Part shown: positions 1 to 9,865 of the stretch, piece after piece
Position numbering within the stretch: position 1 is the stretch's first letter
Layout: each line of letters starts with the position of its first letter
Origin: Cerrena zonata
Lineage: Eukaryota > Basidiomycota > Agaricomycetes > Polyporales > Cerrenaceae
NCBI GenBank assembly: GCA_038087015.1
Contig: JASBNA010000002.1
Location: 620,001-684,000, forward strand
Direction: 5' to 3'
DNA: 64,000 bases
Translations under genes and position numbers: made by a program
The notes under the pieces: model-generated
Databases searched by the model: none
Seen by the model: the letters and a program-made list of their open reading frames with translations, nothing else
What the model was told of the DNA's origin: nothing

Positions 1-418
1 TATCGTTATAAAAGTGCTTCGATAAAGAGAGACTGACCGCGTTGTGCATCAAATTCTCCGACATCGCATGAAAGGCATGAAAGAAGCTCGGCCACGGTGG
101 AGTCGGAGGAGGAAGCCTGCTTTTAACTTTGTATGTTAATTAGTGACTTTTGAAGGGCCGGAGTCATCGGAAGTGGTTCATGAACCGTTGCCATTATAGC
201 GCCACGAAGCGACTTGGGGACGCATGTAGATACTACAAACAATGGAGATAAGTCTGGGCTGATAAATGTATGTAATGTCCCGAAATAGAGCATGTCACGG
301 AGTCGAAGTAAAACGGACAGCCAGAGAGCTTTGGAAGGTTGTTCCTTCTTTCACTGGCAAATGGACTCATCATTCATGTGCAACATGAATACAGTTCTGA
401 ACAAATAAATCACAGATC
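1..418. other. Left-edge stretch, no gene recognised
   Basis: I see no convincing coding exon, RNA gene or repeat here. It lies beyond the 3' end of the biotin synthase gene and of one short open frame at 419-580. Part of a neighbouring gene's untranslated region could run through it. Confidence 0.4.
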
Positions 419-580
419 TCAACAGTAGTTTAGCAAAGATGCAAGAGAAGCGGGTCCGACATGGGCGAAGAAAGTGTTTGACTTGACAGACACCTGGATC
501 GGGGGCCACTCCTGGGCATCCGAGGGTCCGAAAGATAGTGAAGGGCTCATCTTTTCCTCTTTAGGTGCCTTCGTGGCCAT
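419..580 (-). CDS. Possible small ORF (53 aa), unconfirmed
   Basis: A 53-codon frame opens with ATG at 580 in a reasonable start context (purine at -3) and ends with TGA at 419-421. It begins MATKAPKEEK, which looks protein-like, and has no internal stop. I recognise no domain or family. It lies downstream of biotin synthase on the same strand and could be one exon of a larger gene, a small peptide, or chance. The call rests only on the open frame. Confidence 0.2.
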   Translation of the reverse strand: MATKAPKEEKMSPSLSFGPSDAQEWPPIQVSVKSNTFFAHVGPASLASLLNYC

Positions 581-786
581 CTTGACATGAGACCTTCGTG
601 GTTATCCCCATAACCCAGATCTGACTCGGGAAATGAACGCAAATCTACACTATTCAAATTCGAACGAGAGTTCTTGATGTCGTTCGATCCTGTCTGAGTC
701 GTCGCGGGAGAAGCTACAATCCTTGGTCATTTTCTACATAATACATAGTTTGTTTGAAGTCCGTTCTATAACAAGAGCAATGGTTG

Positions 787-2333
787 TCACAGAACCTGCT
801 GTGCTGACAAAGACTCCGAAGAGGTCTTAGTTTCTGAGGCTGCTTGAACCTCCAACAATCTAGCTCCTTCTTTCCGTGCAACGTCGACTTGCTCAAAGCT
901 ACGCATTCCCGTCAATCCCCAGCGTGTCATCATAGCCTTATCTTCGTCCCAAGGCGAGCCTAAACAGGAAGTTCAAGTCGGGAAAGAATAGACAACGACC
1001 GCAATAGTTCCACTTACAAGGTGTGGTCAACATTTGTTCACCAGTAAACACCGCGTTAGCTCCAGCCATGAAGCACATCGCTTGTTGAGTCTCGTCAAGT
1101 GTCTGTCGTCCCGCAGCCAAGCGGATTATAGTCTTGGGCATCACAACTCGCGCTGTAGCAATGGTTCGCAAAAGTGTTTGATGTTTTACGGGCTTAAACG
1201 TGGTTCAGTCCGACATGCCCGCCAAATCTGACATGAAATAAACTCACCTCGTTATCTTCGAGTGGTGTACCTTTGATAGGAACCAGGGCGTTGACAGGGA
1301 ATGATTCAGGGTGCTCTGGCATGCTACGACTGGGTCAGTTTCATGCTTCCTGGATGTCACTGTTTTTCACGTACTTCGACACTTCGTAGATGAGGCCGAC
1401 GCGGTCTTCATCCGATTCACCAAGGCCTAGAATACCACCGGAGCACACACTGATTCCGGCATCTTGAACGTTGGCGATGGTGTTCAATCGGTCATCGTAC
1501 GATCGTGAAGTGATAACCTAATAGCTTAAATGAGCCATCACGCACTATGTTTGTGGACATCGGGAAACTTACCTTGGGGTAGAATTCACGTGAAGTATCC
1601 AAGTTGTGGTTGTAAGCGGTCAATCCGCTGGGGGGAAACTGAGATCAGAAAGGAAATGCGATGACCTAATGGGAATACTTACGCTTCCTTCAACTGCCTT
1701 GCCTGATCTGCTGACAACATACCCAAGGTGGTGCAGACCTCCATCCCCATACCACGGACTTCGCGAACCATCGTAAGGATTCTCTCGAACCCTCGCTTTC
1801 GTCCTGCAAGATCTCTCCAGGCGGCACCCATACAGAAACGGGTGCTACCGTTTTCTTTTGCCTTACGTGCGGCTTCAAGAACAGGCTCTATTTCCACCAG
1901 CCGTGAGGCCTTGGTAGGGGTAGAATAACGTGATGATTGAGAACAGTAAGAGCCTGATGGTATTATCGTGAACATCAGGAGATACAATGTTAAATAAATT
2001 GAGAAGACTTACAATCTTCTGTGCAGCCTCCAGCTACAAACATACTGATTTAAGCGATCTGAGGTTAATTTGCAATAGAATTCGGGACGTACTCTTGATG
2101 TTCATCAACGTGCAGAGCTGAACCTTTGAAGGATCATGATACTGCCTGTGGACACTTGCTGCCCTAAAAACAAGCTCAAGCAAGGGGGTATCGTAGATCT
2201 TCTGAATCTCTGTTTTAGTCCAGTCATGTCTCGTCACTTTCGCTACAACATTGGGGGTCGGTGTAGCATGAGTCGCAAGCGTCCGACCAAATCGTAGGGG
2301 CGCGCTAAGCTTGCTTGAACCTGCACGAAACAT
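787..2333 (-). CDS. BIO2: Biotin synthase (BIO2), mitochondrial radical-SAM enzyme
   Basis: Biotin synthase inserts sulfur into dethiobiotin, the last step of biotin synthesis, using SAM and Fe-S clusters in mitochondria. The frame opens with ATG at 2333 and reads through at least seven short introns to TGA at 787-789. Splicing restores the radical-SAM motif CTEDCSYC (CxxxCxxC), split across two introns near 1,940-2,095. Other family landmarks are [53 protein letters not shown] and [12 protein letters not shown]. The N-terminus ([19 protein letters not shown]) is Arg/Ser-rich without acidic residues, as in a mitochondrial presequence. The last exon follows an intron ending near 960 and finishes in a Ser/Gln-rich tail. 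A purine-rich 32-bp stretch about 290 bp upstream recurs upstream of the XPA gene. Confidence 0.95.
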
Positions 2334-4333
2334 TCTGAAAAGCAGAAATACAAAGAGAAGAAGCGGTCAGAGTCGTTACTTGCAGCCGCAACTGTCTATA
2401 AAGTCGACGAAGGTGGTCGAGGAGTGGAAGATAGTGGTGTTTGAGTGGGGATTGCAGCCCAACAAATGTGCGTCGACCGATTGGGGAGCTCGCCAAGTCC
2501 AATGTAGATTAAATCGTCAGATCCATTTACTGATCTAATCTAATCTTCCTCGGCTAAGCCACCTCCAGCCTCGATCATTGCGCTTGGCTCACTGTTTAAA
2601 CCCGAAACTAGGCTGCCTGATTAGTCTCCTTCACAGACCTCAAGGAAGCAAGACATAGCTGCCTGATGTTGTTATGACATGTACTCAAAGCAACATATGA
2701 TACCCTGTTGCTTCGCAAAAGGGGAGGCCATTCTGTGGATATATTACCAAACACGATACAATCCTTTGAACTCATATGTGCTCGCGTGCTTGGCGTCGAT
2801 GTCCGACGCTGCACGCACGTTGCGGTGGCAATTGACGATATCGATACGGCGCAGGTCTCTTGGAACGGCCAAGCGATTGGGTTGCTCCGCAAGAGCTCTC
2901 GACTCGTTGCAACCATGGTATCATGGCTCACTGCTATACTCTTATCGCGCCAATGTGTGCGGGCTTGATATACGGAAATCAGGAGTAAAAGTTTGTGGAT
3001 TTCTATCATGAAGCCACCATACATACAATCTTTCCCATGCGGTCGAATGCGGTCCCATGGGTGTTTTTATGTATGTATAAGCTGGACCTGAGTACGTACG
3101 TGCTTATCTTTGTAACGCGATACCTAGGCTGTCGTCATACTTAGAGTGTGTGGGAAGATTATCTGTGTCGTCTGGATCTTTCCCCAAGTGGGAGAGAAGT
3201 TAATAATCGACTGGATCCGAGCGATCGGTTTGTATTACAAGATTTGACAGTGTACTCCACCTGCCCCATGCCAGACAGACGTTGCACGTTTAACAGCTTT
3301 GTCGTGCGAATCTGAATCCATAGGGACGAGCAAAGGACGAGTGGAGTAAGTGTGTTCACCGTGATAGATTCTTCCCGTGTGCTCAAATCCACTTTATACA
3401 TTCGCTTCAAAGGGATTTCTCCGAGTGTGAAGTGCACCCCCGTCTCTAACCCCAGCGTCTGGCCGGAATTATTTTGAGATGGATACGATTAAGAGGTTTA
3501 TGGATTCAAGCCTCCGACGTCATCGACGATGGCCTCACTCATTCACTTTGACATCATAGTCTGGTGCTAGCCTGTGAGTATCATTACCCCCATCTTAATT
3601 AAATGGAAGACAGGTCTAAACTCCTCGGTCATCTTTACGTCCAAAGATCCAACGCAGAGAAACATTCGCAAAGTTCCTAAGATAGCCACACGACGTCATA
3701 GCGTCCCCTACAGCTGCGGTACCTACCATACTGACGGCTCTACTTTGAAGTACGCGTACAGGAGAAACGATGGAGACTGAGATAGGAGTCGACGTCGCTA
3801 ATATACATGAATGAGATCGACTCTACGGGGGATTTAATGACGACATAATTCCCAGCGATGAGAAGAAGGTATGGTATTATAATACATGTCGAGACCGGCA
3901 AACTAATTGATGACCATGCAGGGAGACGAGAATAAGATATATGAACATGATGTAATGAATAAATCGGACGGTTGAAGAAGCGTTCCGTGAAATGCGCCAG
4001 GAGGGGGATTCGATGAGCCACTTTTAGAGTTGGGAGCAAATGCGAGGCATGAGGTGAGAAGATGCTGTGTGAAGGGGCTACGCTGATTCACATGCAAGGC
4101 AGGGGTGATAAATATGATATACTGCGAGAATAGGATTAGTCGATACCCGTAGTCGAAAGAGCTAAGGGGTCGAACTTACCACTGCGTCACAAGAGATGAG
4201 AAGTTCAAGCCGCACTGGGGTCAACAGCCCTTCCTTTAGGGCTTATGGCGCCTGTAGACTTGAGTGATGTGCGTGCGTAGTCGATGGACTGTATACCTGC
4301 GTCGGCAAGAGAGCTGTATTGGTCATTTCTGCT
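2334..4333. other. Two-kilobase intergenic stretch
   Basis: No gene is supported. Open frames of 90-138 codons occur at 2,608-3,024 and 3,159-3,437 on the minus strand, but opposite-strand frames are just as open at the first and neither shows a known domain. The 5' end serves as the biotin synthase promoter. A minus-strand stretch around 3,320-3,480 looks mildly protein-like and could be a gene remnant. Confidence 0.4.
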
Positions 4334-4576
4334 CTAATAGAAGTCTTGCACAGGAGAACCCTGACCTGGTGATGAACGAGCTGATTTCGCTGAGCCTTTA
4401 GGTGATGACGACGATCTCCTCGAACTCGACTTATCGGACGACTGAGATCGACTTCGTTCAAGGACCTGGCGGGCCAAATCCCATTGCTGGAAGGTGTAAG
4501 CAGCGAGCTCTTGGGAATATCGCTGTTTCTGGAGAGTGACCTCCGGAGAATATGTCTCTTGTTTCAAGGCGGGCAT
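4334..4576 (-). CDS. Small basic Ser-rich protein, 80 aa
   Basis: A single-exon frame from ATG at 4576 (MPALKQETYS) to the stop at 4334-4336. The first 40 residues are mixed and probably helical. Residues 44-80 are low complexity, rich in Ser, Arg, Lys and Pro, suggesting a disordered basic tail. A TATATAT sequence on this strand lies near 4,712-4,718, about 135 bp upstream of the ATG. I do not recognise a named family. The N-terminal composition unlike its tail and the TATA-like site argue for a real gene. Confidence 0.5.
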   Translation of the reverse strand: MPALKQETYSPEVTLQKQRYSQELAAYTFQQWDLARQVLERSRSQSSDKSSSRRSSSSPKGSAKSARSSPGQGSPVQDFY

Positions 4577-5858
4577 TATGCCGAGTCCTAGTGGGTATGG
4601 GTGGATGGATGAAAAGAGGTTTGAATGGGGCAACGAGTAAAGTCGTCGCGAGGTGGTGGGTTTAAGTAGCGAAATGCTAATGCACGGATAAAGCGGGCAG
4701 TGGAAGGGCAGATATATAAAGCGGGTTCTAGGGAATGATGTATTGGAGCCCTCCACCTCCAGGCCTGGCTTTCTTCCACAGCCCATGCTTCGAATTCAGC
4801 CCCTCGCAATGACGACAGAGGTTACTGGATTAGGCAAGCCCTGCAGTTTGGAATCGCCTATTCAGGACCGCCTGACTGGCCCCCATCAATACATCCGGTC
4901 CCTGATTGGCCGCCCTGGCTTCAAGAACTCACAACGTGTTTATTCAACTACCACTAATAGTCAAGTTCGATCTGTCATTGAGCGGGGATACCAGCTCGTT
5001 GAACCTAAAAAATCCTATAATTGCGTAAATAATTATACTTAAGGATTAGTAGCTCTTGACCTAGTCTCCATTCATAAAGTCGTCATCGCAATATCTACGC
5101 GGTGGACCTGCATTGACTCGGCTAGCCCGATCTCCAAATGACGTTTCGTTTCCATGACCACTCTGGAACTGCATTTTGAGGAGCCGATTTGGTCAGCCTC
5201 AATTAAACGGACTAACCACAGTGAAATCATCTTCCATACACCACTCCGACACTCGAGATCACCCCCGCAGTGGAGCGATTGAGAAACTAGACTTTATCGT
5301 AATGCTTAACTCACAATTTCTAATACTCAAATCATCTCAGACCCAAATACTTCACATTCTTCTTCACACTCAGACTAGAGGGTTTGGGATGAGCGAGGAT
5401 GGCAAGCCAGTCCAACGCGGTATGATATCGATATAGATATACAGCAGAGGGACTATGAAACAGCAGATTGCGACTATGCTACGAAAGTGACAGGATGCAA
5501 TAGGCAAAGCTATAGAACAAAAAGAGTTCTTGAAGAATGAATGCAGAATTAGTGAATAATATTACAGAAGATAGGCCCTATGCTATAAAAACCCTGAGTT
5601 TGAGTCCATAATAAATGCTACACATTCAGTCTTGCAGAATACAGAAATGAACAAGAGAGGCAAGCTCTCGGGGAGAGAAAGAATGGCGAATTAAAGAGAG
5701 TGTTCGCATGGCGGTGTACCCTATGTGTGGTCGTATGAGGTTTTCGTTTGTGTGGGTTTCGTAACAGCATCGAAGATGAGAACGTGGGATGATGAATGAA
5801 GCACGTGAGAAGGGGTCGTGGAATGTGTCTTCGGAGGAAAGTGAGTGGTTGTGCGCAT
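4577..5858. other. Intergenic region, no gene recognised
   Basis: Short frames at 4,743-5,042 and 5,176-5,436 (plus) have no recognisable domain and are probably chance. The interval should hold the promoter of the small protein on the left and the 3' untranslated region of the BTG/Tob-domain gene on the right. Confidence 0.4.
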
Positions 5859-6884
5859 CTAAGCACGGGTGGCACGCCAGTTGCCAGAAACGGAAGATGT
5901 GGTCTTCTTGACAGAGGGCTTCGAGGAAGCACCACCACCAAGCATGACACCACCGGTAAGGACAGTAGTCTTGCCACCATCGTAGTTGGTGACCTCGGTC
6001 TTGGAAGCATCGACAAAGACGCGGGCTTGGCGGGCACGCTCACGACGGGAGAGCTTAGAGTTGGACTTCTCATCGCCAGGAGACATGGAGACGGTAGTGA
6101 CAGACGCGTAAGACTCGAGGCTTCCGTTGGAGAAGAATGAGTAGCCAGAGCTCGAGTTGGAGGAGCGGGAACTGGATCGTGAGGGCGTAGACGCACCAGA
6201 CATGATAGAAATAGGCGAAGAAGTGGTAGCACGTCTGGGGATGGGGGCAATGGGGAATTCGGACTTGACTGGGGTCAACCAGGTGGGCTCGCGGATCTCA
6301 TCTGCGATCATGGTGAAAAGTTCGTCGTCTTGATCATCCTCAATCAACTGTTGAGCAACAGTCTTGGGTGGGCTGAGAGGAGCGGGTCTAGCACCAAACA
6401 CGCGGGCTCGAGCCTGGGCTCTGAGTTGAGCTTGAAGCTCTTGCTCTGAGATCTCCTTCTTGGCCTTGACTGGAACAACAAGCTGTTCCGACCAAATGGT
6501 GAAAGGCTTGGTAACCTTGCCGCTGTCCCAGTTTCCGAAGCGAACGGAGACGCAACCGGGATCAATGAAAAGATCAAACTCAACACCACCAAGAGTAGCG
6601 ATCCATTGGGACCACTCAACACCTGCAGACTTGCAAGCGTTGTAGATGGGTCGAGGAGGGGTACCATTAGGAGAAAGGGTGAGACAACGACGACCAGAGC
6701 CACGAAGAGGCTCGGAAGGGACCCATGAGGAAGCGAACTGGGTAGTGAGGTTAGCTTCAAGGGCAAGTTGGAGCTTGATGATAGTTGTGGCAGAGTAACG
6801 CGTGATGAGAGTGCGTGTAATGTAAGTGATCGCGTGGGCGAGGGTGACGGCGAGGGAACCAGCGGGAGAAACAGAGGAAGACAT
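5859..6884 (-). CDS. BTG/Tob (anti-proliferative) domain protein, 341 aa
   Basis: A single-exon frame from ATG at 6884. Residues ~30-125 match the BTG/Tob fold. LQLALEANLTTQF is the first helix, and WVPSEPLRGSGRRCLTL corresponds to the box A W-x-P-x-x-P-x-x-G-x-x-x-R pattern. LFIDPGCVSVRFGNW corresponds to the DPxxVSxRxG box B. In animals these proteins bind CCR4-NOT deadenylase subunits and restrain proliferation; a deadenylation role here is an inference from the fold. Residues ~130-341 are mostly disordered, with Ser-rich blocks near 235-265 and a basic motif SRRERARQARVF near 285. The gene has no intron, unlike most neighbours. Conserved domain, unknown cellular role. Confidence 0.8.
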   Translation of the reverse strand: MSSSVSPAGSLAVTLAHAITYITRTLITRYSATTIIKLQLALEANLTTQFASSWVPSEPLRGSGRRCLTLSPNGTPPRPIYNACKSAGVEWSQWIATLGGVEFDLFIDPGCVSVRFGNWDSGKVTKPFTIWSEQLVVPVKAKKEISEQELQAQLRAQARARVFGARPAPLSPPKTVAQQLIEDDQDDELFTMIADEIREPTWLTPVKSEFPIAPIPRRATTSSPISIMSGASTPSRSSSRSSNSSSGYSFFSNGSLESYASVTTVSMSPGDEKSNSKLSRRERARQARVFVDASKTEVTNYDGGKTTVLTGGVMLGGGASSKPSVKKTTSSVSGNWRATRA

Positions 6885-8150
6885 TGCGTTAATGAAAGTT
6901 GAAATTGAGAAGAGTTGAGTTGAGTTGAGTAAGATTGCAGAGATGAAATAGAGATGAGATGCCTGAGACGTAGATGCGAATGGGTATCGACCGGCGATAG
7001 GGATCAGCGATGGAGTGACTCGCTAAAGTGTGCGAATTAGAGGGTATGAGAGCAGACGTTGAATGTGCAGCTGGGACGTCAATGGAATGAATCCGATAAT
7101 AAAGAGTCTGTAGCAGAGAGCGATGAGCAAAGTTTGAGAGACTCGACGAGTCTGGTACTCACCTAACAAGAGGCCCGAGTGGTCAGGAAATAGCACTGAG
7201 AGGAGATTGGAGCCAAGTCCGATGGGGAAGTGGAGAGTGCATGGTCCAAGTACTTATATGACCTGGAAGCGATGGCGGGCGGCAGCCAAAGACAATGGTC
7301 GAGGAACGTAAAAGTGAGGTCGTGAAGGGACAACAAAAGGATCTTGTAGCGCGCAGACAATAACACCTTTGGCATTCACCACGCCTTCCTTTCCTGGACA
7401 ATAGTACACCGCATTGGTACACGTGGGACTCTAGGCATCCTCCGAGCGCCCACCAGAACAATTGTCCTCTTGCTTGCTCCCGCTTGCGTTCACACTGTAC
7501 TCATTGTTTTCTGACTTCGCGCGCCCTTCTATTCCCTGAGGGACAAAAATGCAAACGAATTAAACGGGAAAAGGTTCTGATGCAACTGACAACTGTTTGA
7601 CAGTCACAATAGTATCTGTCTAGCAATAGTATGCTCGGTCTTACCCTGGGATTATAACCTGTGCAATCGTCTTGAGGTACACTTACGTTGAAGATCCTTC
7701 GGAAACCTTTCTCTTAATAGAGTAGTCTCGGCATCAAATTCCTCTTTTCTGTGTCACGACTGCCTTGTTCTCTTTCAGGATCGACTACCAGAAGCCCATC
7801 CGGCCTCAAAACGCAATTAAACCACCGGAATTGACCTTTGTCTGGTATGTCATTGATACGATGTCATACCCCAATCCGCCGCAATTAGCACTAGTGTGTA
7901 ATGTACGCGTGTACACAGTCGAAAGTTGTTTGACTTGCTAAACGTCAAGGTCTGGCCTCACAGCATCTTCAATCAAGCCGATCCTCGTTGCACAATCCTC
8001 CCAAATTCATTTTTACATAAATAGTTCGTTTCTAGCCTGGTATATATTTAGAACTATATACAAAGTCTGACTCAGTAAAATGAATGTTGTAAACTCTGTA
8101 TGGACCCGGTTGAGATCTTGTAAGATGTCGCTGCTTCAGCCACCACCAAT
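6885..8150. other. Intergenic region upstream of the BTG/Tob gene
   Basis: Probably the 5' untranslated region and promoter of the BTG/Tob-domain gene. A short (tgagt)n-like run sits at 6,905-6,930. No RNA gene or convincing exon is seen; overlapping frames at 7,163-7,461 are unlikely to be coding. Confidence 0.4.
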
Positions 8151-8411
8151 TCACGGCAGGCTGCGACTGCCGATCAGCCGGAACATAATTCCCGGTTTTA
8201 CACTGCGATCCGCTCTCTCTGTATGCAAACCGTTGTAGTTTTCCAGCTCTTTACTATCATCCAAAATGGTAAGAAGGCAGCTTTTACGACGATTCATATC
8301 AAAGATATTGACGGAACTGCGTCCATTTACTTTCGCAATGCCTTGATAGCCTCTCGCAATTGATCTCCTCAACCCCTCCCTCGAGTCCGAGAAACAGAGG
8401 CACAAACTCAC
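8151..8411 (-). CDS. Possible exon or gene fragment, unknown
   Basis: An open stretch of about 86 codons with protein-like composition (for example [17 protein letters not shown] and [16 protein letters not shown]) ending in TGA. There is no clear ATG at its 5' end, so it would be an internal or terminal exon, or a relic. I do not recognise the family. No matching upstream exon was found. Confidence 0.25.
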   Translation of the reverse strand: MSLCLCFSDSREGLRRSIARGYQGIAKVNGRSSVNIFDMNRRKSCLLTILDDSKELENYNGLHTERADRSVKPGIMFRLIGSRSLP

Positions 8412-8997
8412 GCGACTCGTACAATCGCCTGACTCTTACTTTATGGATGTCAAGTGTCCTGGTACGTTCCCTCTTTGACTATACAGCACTTTGACAGGTA
8501 CCCATACGGTCTTCTAGGTTGTTTTGCCATTACGACCGTTTTCTCAAATGCTCAAACCGTTGTCCTTTGCGGTGCTTGCGCCAGCGTCCTCTGCCAACCC
8601 ACTGGCGGTAAGGCGAGATTGACTGAGGGTACATTCATCACTTGGCTTTATTTCTGCACAAGGCTGACGTATGGCTCAATCACAGGAAGCTCATACCGAC
8701 GGAAAAACTAAGAGGGTATATAGTTGACAATTCCTATATATTCTTCGTACCTCACTGGTTTCGTAACTGTTTGTCGTAATCGTGATGCTTGGCCCGCGTA
8801 ACGTTCAAATCAAACTACCACCTCTTCCTTCCGGTCCTCGATGCCATCCTCAGTAATACCATGAAACGAAGCCCCCATTGCTGCGGCACACCATCAACTT
8901 TGATCACTTTATCACACTTGCTTTCGACACGAGGAAATTATATGGGAGTATTTTAAAGTCAGCTGAGTAATGTAAACGGCTCTTATATCGCTGTGGA
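8412..8997. other. Intergenic stretch downstream of the split thioesterase gene
   Basis: No gene or repeat recognised. It lies just beyond the stop codon of the minus-strand thioesterase gene and probably includes its former 3' untranslated region. Confidence 0.4.
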
Positions 8998-9859
8998 TCA
9001 CATCTTCGCCTTGGGTAGATCCCTGGTGGGGTCCTTGTTGTCCCTACGCACGACACCCTCTTGGGACATGACCGCAACGAGTCTACCGTCATTTGTGTAC
9101 ATCTGGTCCACATGTTAACCGCACGTAAAGATTGGAAGGTGCGAAGGATCACTTACTCGGCCGTGGACTATTGCGCGTCCCGACCCTGCACGAGGACATG
9201 AAATCTGCAAGTAACGTTTTAGGCTAGAAGCACGCAATAGCTGAGTTGACACTTACGATATAGAGAAGCCAATCTCCGCAGTTGAAATTATTACTTGGCA
9301 GTATTGTCAGATAAAGGAATTTCGTATTCATGTCAACAAACGCTTACTCGTAAAATGCAATGGAGTGATCGAGCGTTGACTAGCAACAGAGGTGTCAGAG
9401 TGTTTCTCTGACGACATAAAGAGGCTTGCCTACCATCATGCCCATGTGGTTAGGTGGCTTCTTCCAACGATCGATATCCTAGAGTTCGTGCCGCAACACC
9501 AATACTAGAATAAGGTGAGCACCAGAAGTCGTGATAGAGTTCACGAAGCGTACAAATGTGAATCGGACATATAACTTAGAATACACTAGACAGGGGTAGT
9601 CAGTAAGATATAAATGATTTAATCGTGTCGTTGTCGGATGCTACCTTCTGCAGTGCGGGTTCTACTTGTGGTGCGTTCTTCACTCTGAACCAATACATGT
9701 AGGATTTGATTCCGCTCTCGCTGATGAGTTGCCCAGCTTCTTTGATTTCGAAGGGACTTTGCTCCCGTTCCTAAAAAAGCACTCAATACCTGTTCAAATA
9801 TTCAATGGAATTCCATGTCTCTTTACCTGAATGTATTCTGATAAATACGCCTTCACCTC
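8998..9859 (-). pseudogene. Acyl-CoA thioesterase (TesB type), 3' part, cut off by transposon
   Basis: This is the C-terminal half of the gene that starts at 25199. Spliced exons read EVKAYLSEYI, EREQSPFEIKEAGQLI, YMYWFRVKNAPQVEPAL, CILSYMSDSH, IGVAARTL, PPNHMGMM, STLDHSIAFY, NNFNCGDWLLYI, SGRAIVHGR and YTNDGRLVAVMSQEGVVR, ending with TGA at 8998-9000. The order, the D-H pair in LDHSIAFY and the final QEGVVR are typical of the TesB/ACOT8 double hotdog fold, which hydrolyses acyl-CoA, usually in peroxisomes. About 1 base too many lies near 9,478-9,484, between IGVAARTL and DIDRWKKPP. It breaks the frame unless an unusual splice removes it. All other exon joins keep frame. Confidence 0.85.
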
Positions 9860-9865
9860 ACTAGT
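9860..9865. repeat. Target-site duplication ACTAGT, left copy
   Basis: ACTAGT directly precedes the left transposon end and recurs after the right end at 24600-24605. Because the site is palindromic, the true duplication could be the inner CTAG or TA with slightly longer element ends. Removing the element plus one copy rejoins the thioesterase reading frame. Confidence 0.85.

Noticed and set aside
2608..3024. 138-codon minus-strand frame upstream of BIO2
   Set aside because: The opposite strand is equally open, no domain is visible, and no splice partners were found.
5618..6250. 210-codon frame overlapping the BTG/Tob gene
   Set aside because: Shadow frame of the real gene at 5,859-6,884; Ser/Pro/Arg-rich composition follows from the other frame.
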